A stretch of DNA of 64,000 nt from Trema orientale (taxonomy: Eukaryota > Streptophyta > Magnoliopsida > Rosales > Cannabaceae): positions 799,914 through 863,913 of the forward strand of contig JXTC01000047.1 of assembly GCA_002914845.1 (NCBI GenBank), in the 5' to 3' direction. Shown here piece by piece: positions 48,921 to 61,030 of this stretch. The notes under the pieces are model-generated. The model did no database searches. It saw only the letters and a program-made list of their open reading frames with translations, and was not told the origin of the DNA. A program made the position numbers and the translations under genes. How positions within the stretch are numbered: the stretch's first letter is position 1; each line of letters starts with the position of its first letter.

Positions 48921-49310
48921 CATGAGGGCACCATTGTGGCATCTTTCGCTATATGTCTAGAAGAAGAGCCACCATTTGATATTACGGTGATAGATGCGCA
49001 TAAGAGCGTAAAAACTTAGTGAAAATCTAAAATACACATTACACATACACTATGACGACACCATTGTGGCATCTTTCACTAAAATGTTCGCAAGAAGAGC
49101 CCACGTTAACCATTTCACACTACGGTATTGTGCGCAAGAACCTAAAAACTTAATAAATATCTAAAATATAGATACACCATGAGCGCACCCTGGTGGCGTC
49201 TTTCGTTAAATGTCTACAAAAAAAAAAAAAAAAGCCACTATTTGACACTACGATGTTGATAGATGCGTGTGAGGGCCTAAAACTTAGTGAAAATCTAGAT
49301 ATACATACGG
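48921..49310 (+). repeat. Degenerate ~128-bp tandem repeat, three units
   Basis: Units begin near 48920, 49049 and 49176. Each has CCATTGTGGCATCTTTCRCT (third copy CCTGGTGGCGTCTTTCGTT), then GAAGAGCC, TTTGACACTACG-like, GATGCGYRTRAG and AACTTAGTGAAAATCTA. Periods measured on the GGC(A/G)TC core are 130 and 127 bp. It has a satellite-like character. No coding frame is kept across units. Confidence 0.8.
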
Positions 49311-49330
49311 CATGTATATAAGGTGATTTA

Positions 49331-50267
49331 CTTTGTTCGCTTCTTGTAATAAGGGGGTGAATGATTAGTCTTTTGAAGGTAATATTGTTAGTTAAAAGAT
49401 TCTAAATCTCTCTCTACTGGGCCTCATGCAAATTATTTTGCTGTATAGGTAATGAAGCGACCCCTCCCTCAGTTGTTTTGATCTTTTTTTTTTTTATTAT
49501 TTTGAAGATTGTTACAGGCCTAGGTACATCTCCCGCTTTATAATACCATATATCATTCAATATATAAGTTTGCAACATATTCCCTTAAAAATAATAATAA
49601 ATTTGCGAGAGATTTGTTTCTTTGAGGGGGTAAAAAAAACGCAATGCCTCACATGGGATTCCTCTCAAAAAGAAGCAACTAATTAAGCAGAAGTTAATTT
49701 ATATTATTTGATAACTTAAAATTCGCTTTGTTGTAGGATTCATAGAAAATATAAAACTAAATGAAAACAAAAAAAGAAAAAAAAAAATAATTGTGATCGG
49801 CTGATTGCAAATCCAATTGATGGACAATTTATTTTCTTTTATTTTTGGCGTTAGCAAACAAATACTTGGCACTTGGTACTTTTTTCGTTTCTTTTTCTTT
49901 TTAATAATCTGTATTGGTGCATGTTGCATTTAGATAAATTTTCTTACTATCTAAAAAACGAGTTCATAAAAGAAGAGGAACGACTCTCTTCGTAGAAAAA
50001 AACATAACGGGTCAAAGACAACTTAGCGCGAATATCGGGGCTCTTGTGACTCGGGACTCGGGGATAGATCAAAAGCAGTGGTGTATTTGTAAATGAGACG
50101 AATAAGGAGGACAATTCAGTATTTTATGCAATCAAAATGTGACCAGTAACTATTGAGTTTTGGGCCTCCTGGCCAATGGTTATGGAGTATGGCCCAATGC
50201 TTTATCCTGGCTGACTCGTCAGATACCTATAACACTTTTGTTTTTTTTTTTCAGGGCAGAAAAGACT
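49331..50267. other. Intergenic; no gene seen
   Basis: AT-rich spacer with A/T homopolymers. The 76-codon minus ORF at 49699-49929 is low-complexity and not credible. Confidence 0.4.
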
Positions 50268-50276
50268 TAATAATTA

Positions 50277-51616
50277 GGGCGCGTCTATAATAGGGCTGCC
50301 ATAATATAGCCCTATGTAAGGCCATCAAATCTCAGCCGTTTGATCTCAAATCTATGGTATTGATTGTCATAGCTTAAATTATATAATATGGTGCACGTTA
50401 CACTGGATTAACCCGAGTTAGACCTAAAAAAGGCCTAGCAATACCCGATCCAATCCATATATCTCTCTATCTCAATTGCTATCTCTTCGTATCTTCTCCC
50501 CAGATTTTTCTTGATTTGTCATCATAATATTGTCCAGAGACCCAATTCCTCACTTCAACCACTCATTTTTCAACCTTCAAACCCCTTATCTCCTTCACCA
50601 TTTTTAGATCCATTTTGCCTCTAAACCCCTATAAGTCATCGGTTCTCTTCGGACTAAGCAAATGGGTTTATGGGTTTCTCTGTTACTTGAGTCTTGACTT
50701 TTTTTGTGACCCTCAGTCCAAGGAAGTAAGAAGAATATAAGATCCATGAGGAATTTTACTCTTCTCCTTCAAGATTTTGCTCGTCCTCAAGCTCAACCGT
50801 GCCATTTAGTATACATGGTGGTTCGAATTTTATATTCTCATTTCATCATTTTGCTATATTTCTTTTCTTGGCATTATTTCGCGGTGCCCGAGGTTGGTTC
50901 CTGGTCTTTAGCTTCAATCGTGTTTTGTGTTGGTAAGCTTGGGATTCCTCTGTTTTTTTTTTTAGCCGAAATACCCAAAATGTCTACTTGCAGAAAGGCG
51001 CGAGGGAAAGCTGGCGCGGGCAGCGTGGTTGTGGGCGGTCGGTGATGTCGTGAGCTCGGTGGTGGAACTCGTCGAAGGAGGTGCTCGGCACTGGGGCTCG
51101 CCGTGGTCGTTGGCGAGAGGGATGGCGTCGACTGCGTGGCCTGCATTGGTCTCGGTGAAGGAGCGGCAGTGTGTTGCAGCGAGCGTTGGTCTCGGTGTAG
51201 GAGCGACGGCATATTGCAGCGGCTATGGTTCTCGGCTGGCGCTCGTCGAAGGAAGTGCTCGACGAAGGAGGTGATTCAACACCTTACGTGGTGGGCAGCA
51301 CCTTGCGTAGAAAACTGGTGCGGTGGTGAAAAACAGAGATCTTTGGCAGAATGTGTATGTAAATATATATTATGTGTATATATATACATATATGTCACTG
51401 AAATTTGCTGAATAATAATGGGTTGCATAGAAAGAAAGGAAAGAAAGAAAAAAAAAGAAGGAAAGATTTGGGTTTTTGAGTTTTATTCAAATGTATTGAC
51501 GTGCACCAAATTTTGTACACTTGGTCTTTTCATTATTGTTTGATTTTGATCGTGTGGTTTAAACGAAAAAGCCCTATATAGGGCCAAAAGTTAGCGGCCC
51601 TATAATAGCCGCGCCT
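50277..51616. mobile_element. Mutator-like element (1,340 bp) with gene-like cargo; Pack-MULE candidate
   Basis: TAATAATTA is exact at 50268-50276 and 51617-51625 (9-bp target duplication). The ends are inverted: GGGCGCGTCTATAATAGGG against AGGCGCGGCTATTATAGGG, with weaker similarity for about 120 bp (both arms reach GGTGCACGT). The interior changes character: a leader-like pyrimidine-rich part (50460-50700), an ORF of 99 codons (50746-51045), and a GC-rich block (about 50990-51290) with ~45-bp imperfect repeats (TTGGTCTCGGTGAAGGAGCG / TTGGTCTCGGTGTAGGAGCG). No transposase is visible. Such contrast inside MULE ends suggests captured host sequence. The donor gene is not recognised. Confidence 0.7.
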
Positions 51617-51649
51617 TAATAATTATAGGAGAAATAGTGATTATAATAT

Positions 51650-52369
51650 GGGATAATTGTAAAAAAATACCATCATGTTTGGATATTCTGCAATTTAAAC
51701 CCTAAAATTTGGATTTCACAAAATAATACCCTGAGATTACGAATTTCTGAAAATTAATACCTTGTATTGATTTTTAACTGATAAAATACAATAAGATCCT
51801 CGAATTTAAGATGAATAATATGGATTAATCTAATTTTAATGGAGGATATTATTATTTTTTGGGATAATTACAAAAAAATACCCTGAAGTTTGGGTGTTCT
51901 GCAAATTAAACCATAAAGCTTGGACTCTGCAAAATAATACCCTGAGATTAAGAATTTCTGAAAATTAATACCCTGGACAGATTTTTTAACCAATTTTAAG
52001 AACAAAAAAACAATTATATCCTCCATTAAAACTAGATTAATTCATATTATTCATCTTAATTTTGAGGATGTTATCGTATTTTACCAGTTAAAAATCAACA
52101 CGGGGTATTAATTTTCAGAAATTCGTAATCTCAGGGTATTATTTTGCAGAATCCAAACTTCAGGGTTTAAATTGCATAACATCCAAACATGAGGGTATTT
52201 TTTTGCAGTTATCCTTTATTTTTTTCGTTCCTAAAATTGGTCAAAAAATCTGTCCAGGGTATTAATTTTCAGAAATTCTTAATCTCAGGGTATTATTTTG
52301 CAGAGTCCAAACTTCAGGGTTTAAATTACAAAACACCCAAACTTCAGGGTATTTTTTTAGAATTATCCC
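51650..52369. mobile_element. MULE-type MITE (outer copy) interrupted by a sister copy
   Basis: TTATAATAT is exact at 51641-51649 and 52370-52378 (9-bp target duplication). The ends are GGGATAATTGTAAAAAAATA and, reversed, GGGATAATTCTAAAAAAATA. Removing the inner element and one of its 9-bp target copies leaves about 356 bp, the same size as the inner copy, with long imperfect inverted arms (AATAATACCCTGAGATTA and GAATTTCTGAAAATTAATAC on both). Non-coding. Confidence 0.9.
51861..52215. mobile_element. MULE-type MITE (inner copy, 355 bp) nested in the same family
   Basis: TTATTTTTT is present at 51852-51860 and 52216-52224 (9-bp target duplication). The left end is GGGATAATTACAAAAAAATA; the right end, reversed, is AGGATAACTGCAAAAAAATA. 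Its left arm matches the outer right arm and its right arm matches the outer left arm, so the inner copy lies in the same orientation as its host. It inserted about 211 bp into the 356-bp host. Confidence 0.9.
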
Positions 52370-52879
52370 TTATAATATATTTAGTTTGGATACAGTAACA
52401 TTTTTCACGATTTTTGTTTCTTGGTAGCTGAAAGATAGAAGTCAGCATAATTAGTCTCTCGATTAAAACGTTTTGTACCGAAATTGGTTTTGTCAAGTAA
52501 ACTATTTTTCTTTAATTTGTGAAAAAATAAATTGCAATAAAATATTGTAACTAAACTTGAATTTGTGGCAACTGGCAATTATGGTGTAAATGACTTGTAA
52601 CTGTCAAATTTGAAGTCTCTCATCCCCCCCTGGAAGTCTAAGAACATATATCTCGCTTTGCAAAACTCATTCCCTCACCGTAGGTTTTCGAATATATTAT
52701 CAAAGAGAAAATCAATGTTAATATTGAAAGAATGGGGTGGTAAATCATGTCGACCTGGCATATTAAAGTCCAACAGCTTATAAAGATTATTTTATCCCAA
52801 ACTTAATATGTGACTCGTTATGCAAATATTTACCTGTGTTGTACTTTTGGCCCAAAATTTTATCGAGCGCCTATAGTTG

Positions 52880-53500
52880 GTGCATGACCCAATATGAGTG
52901 AATTAATATTAATAGAGAATAATCAACATAATGACACATTATTTTTATATATTCTATTATTATTAAATAGAATATCAGAAATTAATAATACGTATCAGAT
53001 AAAATGTTTGAATGCTTAATTTGAATCAATGTATTAATATCTGATAGGCCTCTATTAAATATGGAATATTTCCTATCCATTAGGGAATAAGAAAATATCA
53101 TTATTTGAATAGAAAATGATATGTACGCTCTCTTACTAATTCATTAATCAGAGAGCGTGGAAAAATAACACAGAAAAAAAAAATATACGCTCTCTCTTTT
53201 TTCTCTCTCTCTGTCTAAACAATTCCAGTGAGTGTTCTTGAGTAGTGAAATTTGCGGTGGTTATTTTTGTTACACCACTAACTACGAGTATTCAAGAAAG
53301 AGTCTTTCTACAACGGATGTGAGGGACCAAGGCGATTCCTATACCAGCAGTAAGTTTGAAGATTTAACTAGCACCTTCGTCACCCACGCTTCTGATATTG
53401 GTATTAGAGCGGTTATTGGTGGGCTTCATTTTCCATCGGAAAAAAAGCTAAGAAGGGAGGTACATGAACTCTTAGACCAAAAACACCCTTAATATGCCAT
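52880..53500 (+). mobile_element. Possible LTR/leader remnant with a primer-binding-site-like motif
   Basis: TTGGTATTAGAGCGG (near 53398) resembles the TGGTATCAGAGC primer-binding site used by copia elements that prime on initiator tRNA-Met. It follows about 400 bases of AT-rich, LTR-like sequence with a repeated ACGCTCTCT word (53125, 53190). The 86-codon ORF 53232-53492 overlapping it shows no gag motif. Borders and class are unproven. Confidence 0.3.
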
Positions 53501-56500
53501 GATTTTGGTTTATATAGTTCTGCATATTATTTGGTCGTGATTTTTGAATATGTGGTAGATTATTGTGTATATGTTCTATAATTAAAATCTGGAAATTGTT
53601 TGATACACAGTTTGAGAAATTTTTTCATTCAAAATTCTTTTTTTCCCCCCCAAATGTTTGACTATATATCCTGATCGCATCGTTGCCTGATCGGACTTAT
53701 TTTTTTTATTTTCGGAATCTACATTAAATTATCTTTATAACCATATATAATATGTATTTTTTGGAATTTTATTGATTATTTTTATAATCATATATCAATA
53801 TGGACATAATCAAACTCTTTTTCTAAATTCTATGTTAGTGATTTGCAAATTTTTAATCTTAATATTCCTCTAAATGTTTGCTTTGATGACAAATTTGGTA
53901 GGGCTCGGTTGTTCACTATATGGAATAAGGGCTAGAGTGTTGTGAAGCTAGGCCTTTATTTTGGCTTAATATTTCAAAGACTTCGATGTATTGTTAGGTA
54001 TAATATATGGTGTTGGATCATGGAATGTCATAGATTTCTTTTCCCTACTACATGATGAAGTTTAGTTATGGATCAATATGTTCGGTTGATCACTTAAACT
54101 TCTATGATATTCCTGCTTAAATTTTGAATTTCCGTTTCATTCTTGCTAGTTAATATCTTGTAGGTGCATCTCTTTCCCTTTAATTGTCTTTCTAACTTTT
54201 CTTTTCATACTTACAAAAATACTTTTACTTGTACATTTCATGCTTCTTATTTGGTTTATTAGCATGCTTCAAAATATAGATTTTATGCCTAATGGTATAA
54301 AACTCTTGAAGTAGGTTGATGAAAATAAGTGCTGCTATAGAATAAGAATTCCTTCATGATTGCATTAGCGTAAACTATGTGACAAGTATTGAGTTACAAC
54401 AAAAAAATTTCTCCACTTGAATGCTCAATTGAATTTGCTTTGTAAATACAAGCAAATATATATTTCCAATTCCATAAGGGGGGCTTTACTCCTACTCCTA
54501 TTTTTTCTCTTCACACCCTTTATTAAATGATAAATTAATGACTATTTTTTTTTACAAAAATATCCTTATGTATACGAAAATATCCTATATAAAATGACAC
54601 AAATATCCAAATACCATATTAATTAATAATTTTTTTCTCATCACACTCCCTCAAACATAGTTGATAAAGCACTTAGATCAACAAAACTAAATTAAATGAC
54701 AAATGACATTTTTTTTCTTTAAAAAAAATGACAAATTTAATATTTGAATTTATATAATCATGGATGAACAAATTACAAGTCATATTTATTTTCAAGAGAC
54801 AAATCATCTCTCTTTTTTTTTATACTTTTTGTAAACATTTAATAAATACTATAATTTAGGGTTTAAAAATAATATATCAAGAAACCTAAATTGAAATTTA
54901 AGAACTCCATATCTATGAATGCTTTAGAGAAAGGGGAAAAAAGAAAGATAGAAAAGGTAAAAGAAGATGGATGTTTAAACCGGCCTAATCTTAAATATAT
55001 AACAACCTACAATCTCCTATTTCTGTCAGAGTGAAGGAACTAAAAAAAAAAATCTTTCAAATTTTAGAAAAATATATTTTTATCAAAAAATGCAAAAAGT
55101 TGAAGATGACTCCAAATAGGTGTGGTTCTTAAAAGAACTTATTTGAGGTGTGCAAAAAAAATTTTATTGAGATTTTGTTGTCTAATTCTAGAATTGAAAT
55201 ACATCCAAAGGTGCGGGAAAAGAAGATTTTAAAAACTTTAATTTTAGTGGGGGTTTTATATAGAAAAGGGTGGAGAAAGAAAAAATAGGGTGGAAATAAA
55301 TACACCCATTTCATAATTATACACAGCAATGAATAATGTTGTAGTGTGATATAATCTTTTAATAAGTGTGACATAATTCTTAATTATTAGCAAAAGCAAA
55401 GAAACATTTTTAATACTACGGAGGAAGATTCACTAAATCAGAACATTATCCAGCTTAGCGCAAAAAACAAAGAATAATAATCAAGGAACGATCTTAATGC
55501 TGTAGATCTACTCTCCCTTCCCCTTTTTTTATATTAAAAATAATACTTGTTGAAAGTTGATTGGAGAGATCCCATACATGGAAGTGTATACATGTGTAGT
55601 GTTTTCCTATTTATAATGACAATATATAATTCTAGTTGTTTCGTTCACTGCCCCACTAACCGGCCTGGGCGGCCCGTATATTATAACCATATAGATTAAT
55701 AAATAATGGTAGATGAGTAAGATATGAAGAATTCGATCACAAAGGATCAAAACCCCAATAAACAACATTTAACAATGGATTATTATTATTAGTCCCTTGC
55801 CAACCAATAAACTGACTATTGCTGCCAGCTCTACTGGTTATCTCACTCGAAAGCTTTTAATTCCATTTCTCCGGCTACGAAAAATTTATATGTCGTCTGC
55901 TATTTATTTGAACAATTAATACCATATTACAAGCCGAAAAATGTTATATAAAGAAAAAAGTTGGAATAATATTAATTATATTACACGCTGAAAATTCTCA
56001 TTTTTTTAAAGAAAAAACAATTTATTTCCTTCAAATATTGAACCCTAGCCAGTTAGTCAAGTATTCCAGTACGATTATCTTCAAAGCTTAATTAGCACGC
56101 AGTTCATTATATATCGAAATGGGGATAGCTAGGTAGCTAACTTCATATTATAATTAGTCTTAAATATCACGTGCAAGTCACTGTAAACGATGTTATATAG
56201 CATTACCGATACCTATTTTTACCTTCGCGTTACTATATAATACGTATTTTGTATCTTTAGCTTACGTGTCTGGATTGAAGAACTTAAACACTCTTGTTTT
56301 GGCAATATCACGGCTCTCTGATAAGGGTCGTAATTAAAAAGGATTAACTCTGCCATGATTGATCGAATTAGGAGCCAAAACTAGGCTTTTCGATATAAAA
56401 AATGACAGGAAGTTGCATATACAAACAAATATATGCATGTATTATACAAGATACATTATCTTGAAGTTAAAAAAATATTAGGCACGCATGACAAGAACTC

Positions 56501-56590
56501 CAAGACCAACCCAACCCAACCCATATGTATCATGTGGGATTTAAAATATTCGCATTCACGTTTGTATATGCAATAGGGACCAGTTTATAT
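53501..56590. other. Intergenic; no gene seen
   Basis: About 3 kb of AT-rich DNA with homopolymer runs. Neither strand shows a plausible exon or a clear repeat. A TA-rich TATA region (56588-56604) precedes the lipase gene. Confidence 0.4.
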
Positions 56591-56704
56591 ATATATATAT
56601 ACACGTACATAAATATACATTTACGGACCATATATTATTTCCCTCTTCTATGCATATCTCTCTCACCAGTCACCACCTTTTTGAGCTTTCTATCGAAAGC
56701 TTTA

Positions 56705-59700
56705 ATGGCTGTCTCCCTCTCCAGCGCAGCCCTTCTCTTCCCAAAACCCCAAAATGACCCCATCAATCTCTCCCAAACCACCCAGTATCCAATTTCATTT
56801 CCACCCCAAAAATCTCAATATTTACAGTCACTACCATTACCCGCCAAAAACTTTTTTTGCAAAGTAACCCCCACTAATATCACTGACCTCCACAAAACAG
56901 AACAAAGAACCAACAGAAACCAAGAAGAGGACATTATGGTCAAACAACACGAGCCGGAACGGCGCCGTTTATCCGAAGTGTGGCGGGAGCTCCACGGGCA
57001 AGACGACTGGGTGGGCCTGCTCGACCCGATGGACCCACTGCTCCGATCCGAACTCGTTCGGTACGGCGAGATGGCCCAGGCCTGCTACGACGCCTTCGAC
57101 TTCGACTCCTTCTCCAAGTACTGCGGCAGCTGCAGATTCATCCGCCGCAAGTTCTTCGAGTCCCTGGGCATGGCCCACCACGACTATGACGTGTCGCGCT
57201 ACCTCTACGCCACGTCGAACATCAACCTCCCCAACTTCTTCAAGAAGTCCAGGTGGCCCAAGGTCTGGAGCCGGAGCGCCAACTGGATCGGGTACGTCGC
57301 CGTTTCGACCGACGAGGCCACGGAGCGCCTCGGCCGCCGTGACGTCACCATCGCGTGGCGCGGCACGGTGACCCGGCTCGAGTGGATCGCGGACCTCATG
57401 GACTTCCTCAAGCCCATATCCGGGAACAAGATCCCCTGCCCCGACCCGACCGTGAAAGTCGAATCCGGGTTCGTTGATCTCTATACCGACAAGGACGAGG
57501 CCTGCCGATTCTGCAAATACTCGGCGAGGGAGCAGATTCTCACCGAGGTGAAGCGGCTGGTCGAGATGTACCCCGGCGAGGAATTAAGCATCACGATCAC
57601 GGGTCACAGCCTCGGGGCGGCTCTAGCGATATTGAGCGCGTACGATATTGCCGAAACGGGCATCAATGTGAACGGAAATGGGCGGGTCGTGCCCGTATCC
57701 GTGTTCTCGTTTTCGGGTCCTCGGGTCGGGAATATTCGGTTCAAGGAGAGGCTGGAGGCGCTGGGGGTGAAGGTGTTGAGGGTGGTGAATGTACACGATG
57801 TGGTGCCTAAATCGCCGGGTTTGGTATTTAACGAGAGTGTGCCGCCGATTTTGATGAAAATCGCCGAGGGATTGCCGTGGAGTTACTCCCACGTCGGCGT
57901 CGAGCTGGAATTGGATCACAAGAACTCGCCCTTTCTAAAGCCCACTAATGATCCAGTTTGTTCTCATAATTTGGAGGCCCACTTGCACCTGCTTGACGGG
58001 TCAGTGTATATATTTTAACCTTTTTAGCATCATTATTATTATTTTGGTAGCTTCTCATCGGGCATTATTCTTTTTTTCCCCCACCCCTAATAAACCATCA
58101 CGCATTATTCAAGAAAAGGGAAGAATATGTATACATAATACATTATATAATAGTATAAATTGTATAGTATATTTGTAGGACTAGGACTTTGTTTGGTTTA
58201 AAAATGACCGGGTTTTTAAAAAATTTACAACAAAAAGTGGTTCGAGGTAAGGAAAGGTCAAATAGTCTCAAATTGAAAGTTTCGTACTAATTGAATACGA
58301 TGCACTTGAAAATTAAAAATTAAAAGCTCTAAAGCGGTTCACATGTATCTGAATGTTACAAAGAATAAAAAAACAAAAGTTCATATACTATTTTTTCAAT
58401 ATCAACAGAAGTTCACACTAGAGATATAGGTAATCAAGATTACATCAAATGCAGTGGAGGAACAATTAAAATTATTTAAGTATTCGTTATATTTTGTCGC
58501 ACGAAAGTCGTTTCTCTAAAAGTTATAATATATACTCTAAAATAGAGTTTTCATATTCAATAGATAAAAAAAGGTTATGACTGTGATATTTAAGCGTCGT
58601 TATTGAAAGCAATGATGTGTGATAAGCTAAGTTTACAAGCTATTTCATTCTCTAGTGATATTGAGGGCCTCTAAAGCCTAAGCTGATTTAAGATACGTGA
58701 AAAAAAAATATAAATAAAAAAGATAAAAGTATAAAAAACCCATTATTGAATATGCATGTATTTAAGCTGTAGCTACGTTTACACACCCAAACAAGTTTTT
58801 CTCCATGATATTAAAATTCTCTACCTGCTTTTCAAGTCGGATTATTCTAATTAGATTATGACGGCCAAACAATTTTAACCCTTAGTCTAAACCCACCTAA
58901 TTATATATCATCTAGAAGTCTACTGCCTATATATCTATATATATATATATATTATATATAGAGTACACTCGATAATTAGAATGCATAAACTCCATTTATG
59001 GTGTATTGGACAGGATAGTTAGGTGTGACATTGATCATAGAATTTGTTCAAAGCTTTGACAAAATTGAAGGTGACAATTAGCACTCAAGGGGATATTATT
59101 TATGTGGTCTATATTTACATTTTAAAAGAACATGTATGATGAAGTTTCACACTATCAATTTCTAGTTTATTAAAAAAAAAAAAAAACTCATCATTAATAT
59201 TAACATAACGAATTTATAGTGTCTAACCAATCTCCACTTTCATTGAGGTGGGATCGCACAAATATAGGATTGAGATAAATCAAATGTATGTGGCATTATT
59301 AGTACCTTCCATTAATTTATATGATAGCAACTAATTCAAAAGAGAATGTCTCTTTTTCTCAAGTAATTTGAATAGAAAGCATTTTTTTCCCCTTAACACA
59401 TTGCGTCTTAAAGTATATATATGATAGTTTGTCGTCTACAGTACAAGCAATGAACATAGAATATTCTTGGTTAATCAAGCACTCTATAGTGAAATTCAGC
59501 ACAAATAAACATTAGTTTCATGGTCATAGTCGTAACTTGCAAGGTCGATCGAGTTTTTATTATATATTAAATGGCTAGTTTAATCAGCTTTAAGAGATAT
59601 ATCATGTCAGTCGAACATTAAGGTTGTGTAATATTAGTACTAGTTATAAACGTTTAATAATTATATATCAAAGTGTTAACTTTTTATATGTTTGTTTAAT

Positions 59701-59956
59701 TGTCATATGCAGTTATCATGGGAAAGGGCACAGGTTTGTGCTGTCGAGCGGAAGAGACCCTGCGCTGGTGAACAAAGCCTCTGATTTCTTGAAAGATCAT
59801 TACTTGGTCCCACCTTTTTGGAGGCAAGACGAGAATAAGGGCATGATCAGAAGCAAGGATGGCCGTTGGGTTCAACCTGAACGTCCTAAACTCGATGATC
59901 ACCCTGAAGATATGCACCGCCATCTTAAGCAAATTGGCCTCGCTAATTCTGACTAA
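56705..59956 (+). CDS. PLA1-Igamma-like: Class I (DAD1-like) phospholipase A1, plastidial, PLA1-I gamma type
   Basis: Two exons: 56705-57999 and 59713-59956 (donor GTCAGT), giving 512 aa. Residues 1 to ~65 are Ser/Pro/Lys-rich with few acids, like a chloroplast transit peptide. The alpha/beta-hydrolase domain opens with WRELHGQDDWVGLLDPMDP. The lipase elbow GHSLG places the nucleophile at Ser302; Asp365 (NVHDVVP) and His421 (SHNLEAHLHLLDG) complete the likely triad. The C-terminus PPFWRQDENKGMIRSKDGRW is typical of the I-gamma subgroup. Such enzymes release sn-1 fatty acids from plastid galactolipids and phosphatidylcholine, feeding oxylipin/jasmonate synthesis in some cases. Exon 1 is strongly GC-rich at third positions in an AT-rich region. 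The open frame extends upstream to 56525 but includes the TATA stretch, so MAVSLSS is the better start. Confidence 0.93.
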
Positions 59957-60178
59957 TATTATAAATTAATTAATAGCGAAACGTTAGTCACACTACCATG
60001 TCAACGTACTATTGGTGGTAGTAGCAAATATGTAAATGAGAACCAAAAAAGAAAAAAAAAAGAAAAGAAAGAAAGCTCATGTGAACGGTATTTACGAATG
60101 AGTTATTATTTAGTTGATCTTAAAATATGAAAATACGTTGCTTTTAAGTGTTTTGTCTATGTACTTACAATACACATG

Positions 60179-60242
60179 TAAATTTAGAAGTTAACTGTTA
60201 CACACTTAAGTAAATTTAGAAGTTAACTGTTACACACTTAAG
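60179..60242 (+). repeat. 32-bp perfect tandem duplication
   Basis: TAAATTTAGAAGTTAACTGT followed by TACACACTTAAG starts at 60179 and again at 60211; the two units are identical. Confidence 0.9.
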
Positions 60243-60682
60243 CGAAATATTTAACAGGATTTATTTTATTAGGGTCATTACAGGATTGTTATAAGACTTT
60301 CTCCGACCAGTCATCATGACTGCAAGTACGTTGTTTTTATCATATGCTAGTCAGAGATTTCACTTTTTACTTTTTCAACTGACTAAGAGAAACTCGTTCT
60401 AATTGAAGGCTGATATCTATTGCCAATTCTCATGCATGGCTGGTTTCTCATTGAGTTAATGACCTTAATATATTAGTGAAATTTACAAGATGGACGCTGC
60501 CGAGAGCCTGAAAGCTAAAACTCTTTGAGACTTTGATTAAGATGTCTTGAAGAGTTTGATACTAATACTCGAATGGAATTGAAGTACTTTTGTTAAATTG
60601 GTAGCTACGTATTTGTGTTAAGCTAAATTAGTTCAATTTTCACGAGGAAATGAAATTTTATGAGAATCTAATTAATAAAAGT

Positions 60683-61030
60683 CTATTTAATACAAAAAAC
60701 CCTAGAGTCGAAAATAATTTATAAAATTAATCTTAGAACTTATTTTTTGAGAGCAAAACCCTCTAACGTTAGAGAATTTAAGTTTTCACACTCTAAATTT
60801 TAATAAAAACCTTTTGTGGCGTGAAATTGAAAGATATAACTGGCTTTTTATCAATGCTATTTAATATGAAAACCCCATGAAATCCAACTAATTTGGTAAA
60901 ATTAACTCCAAGCTTATTTTTTTGAGCAAAATTCTCTGATGTTAAGAATATTAGTTATGCCACATCTATTTGTAGTGGAAACTTCACATGATGTAAAATC
61001 AAAAGATATAACTGGTATTTCACATGGTTT
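60683..61030 (+). repeat. Degenerate 174-bp tandem duplication
   Basis: CTATTTAATA begins both copies (60683 and 60857). The shared order is ACTTATTTTTTGAG, CAAAACCCTCTAACGTTA (second copy CAAAATTCTCTGATGTTA), a TGGAAAC-like word, and AAAGATATAACTGG near each end. Moderately diverged and non-coding. Confidence 0.75.

Noticed and set aside
56525-56704. Extended start of the lipase frame at 56525
   Set aside because: The extra 60 codons run through the TATA-like TA repeat and read as hydrophobic and low-complexity. MAVSLSS at 56705 begins a normal transit peptide.
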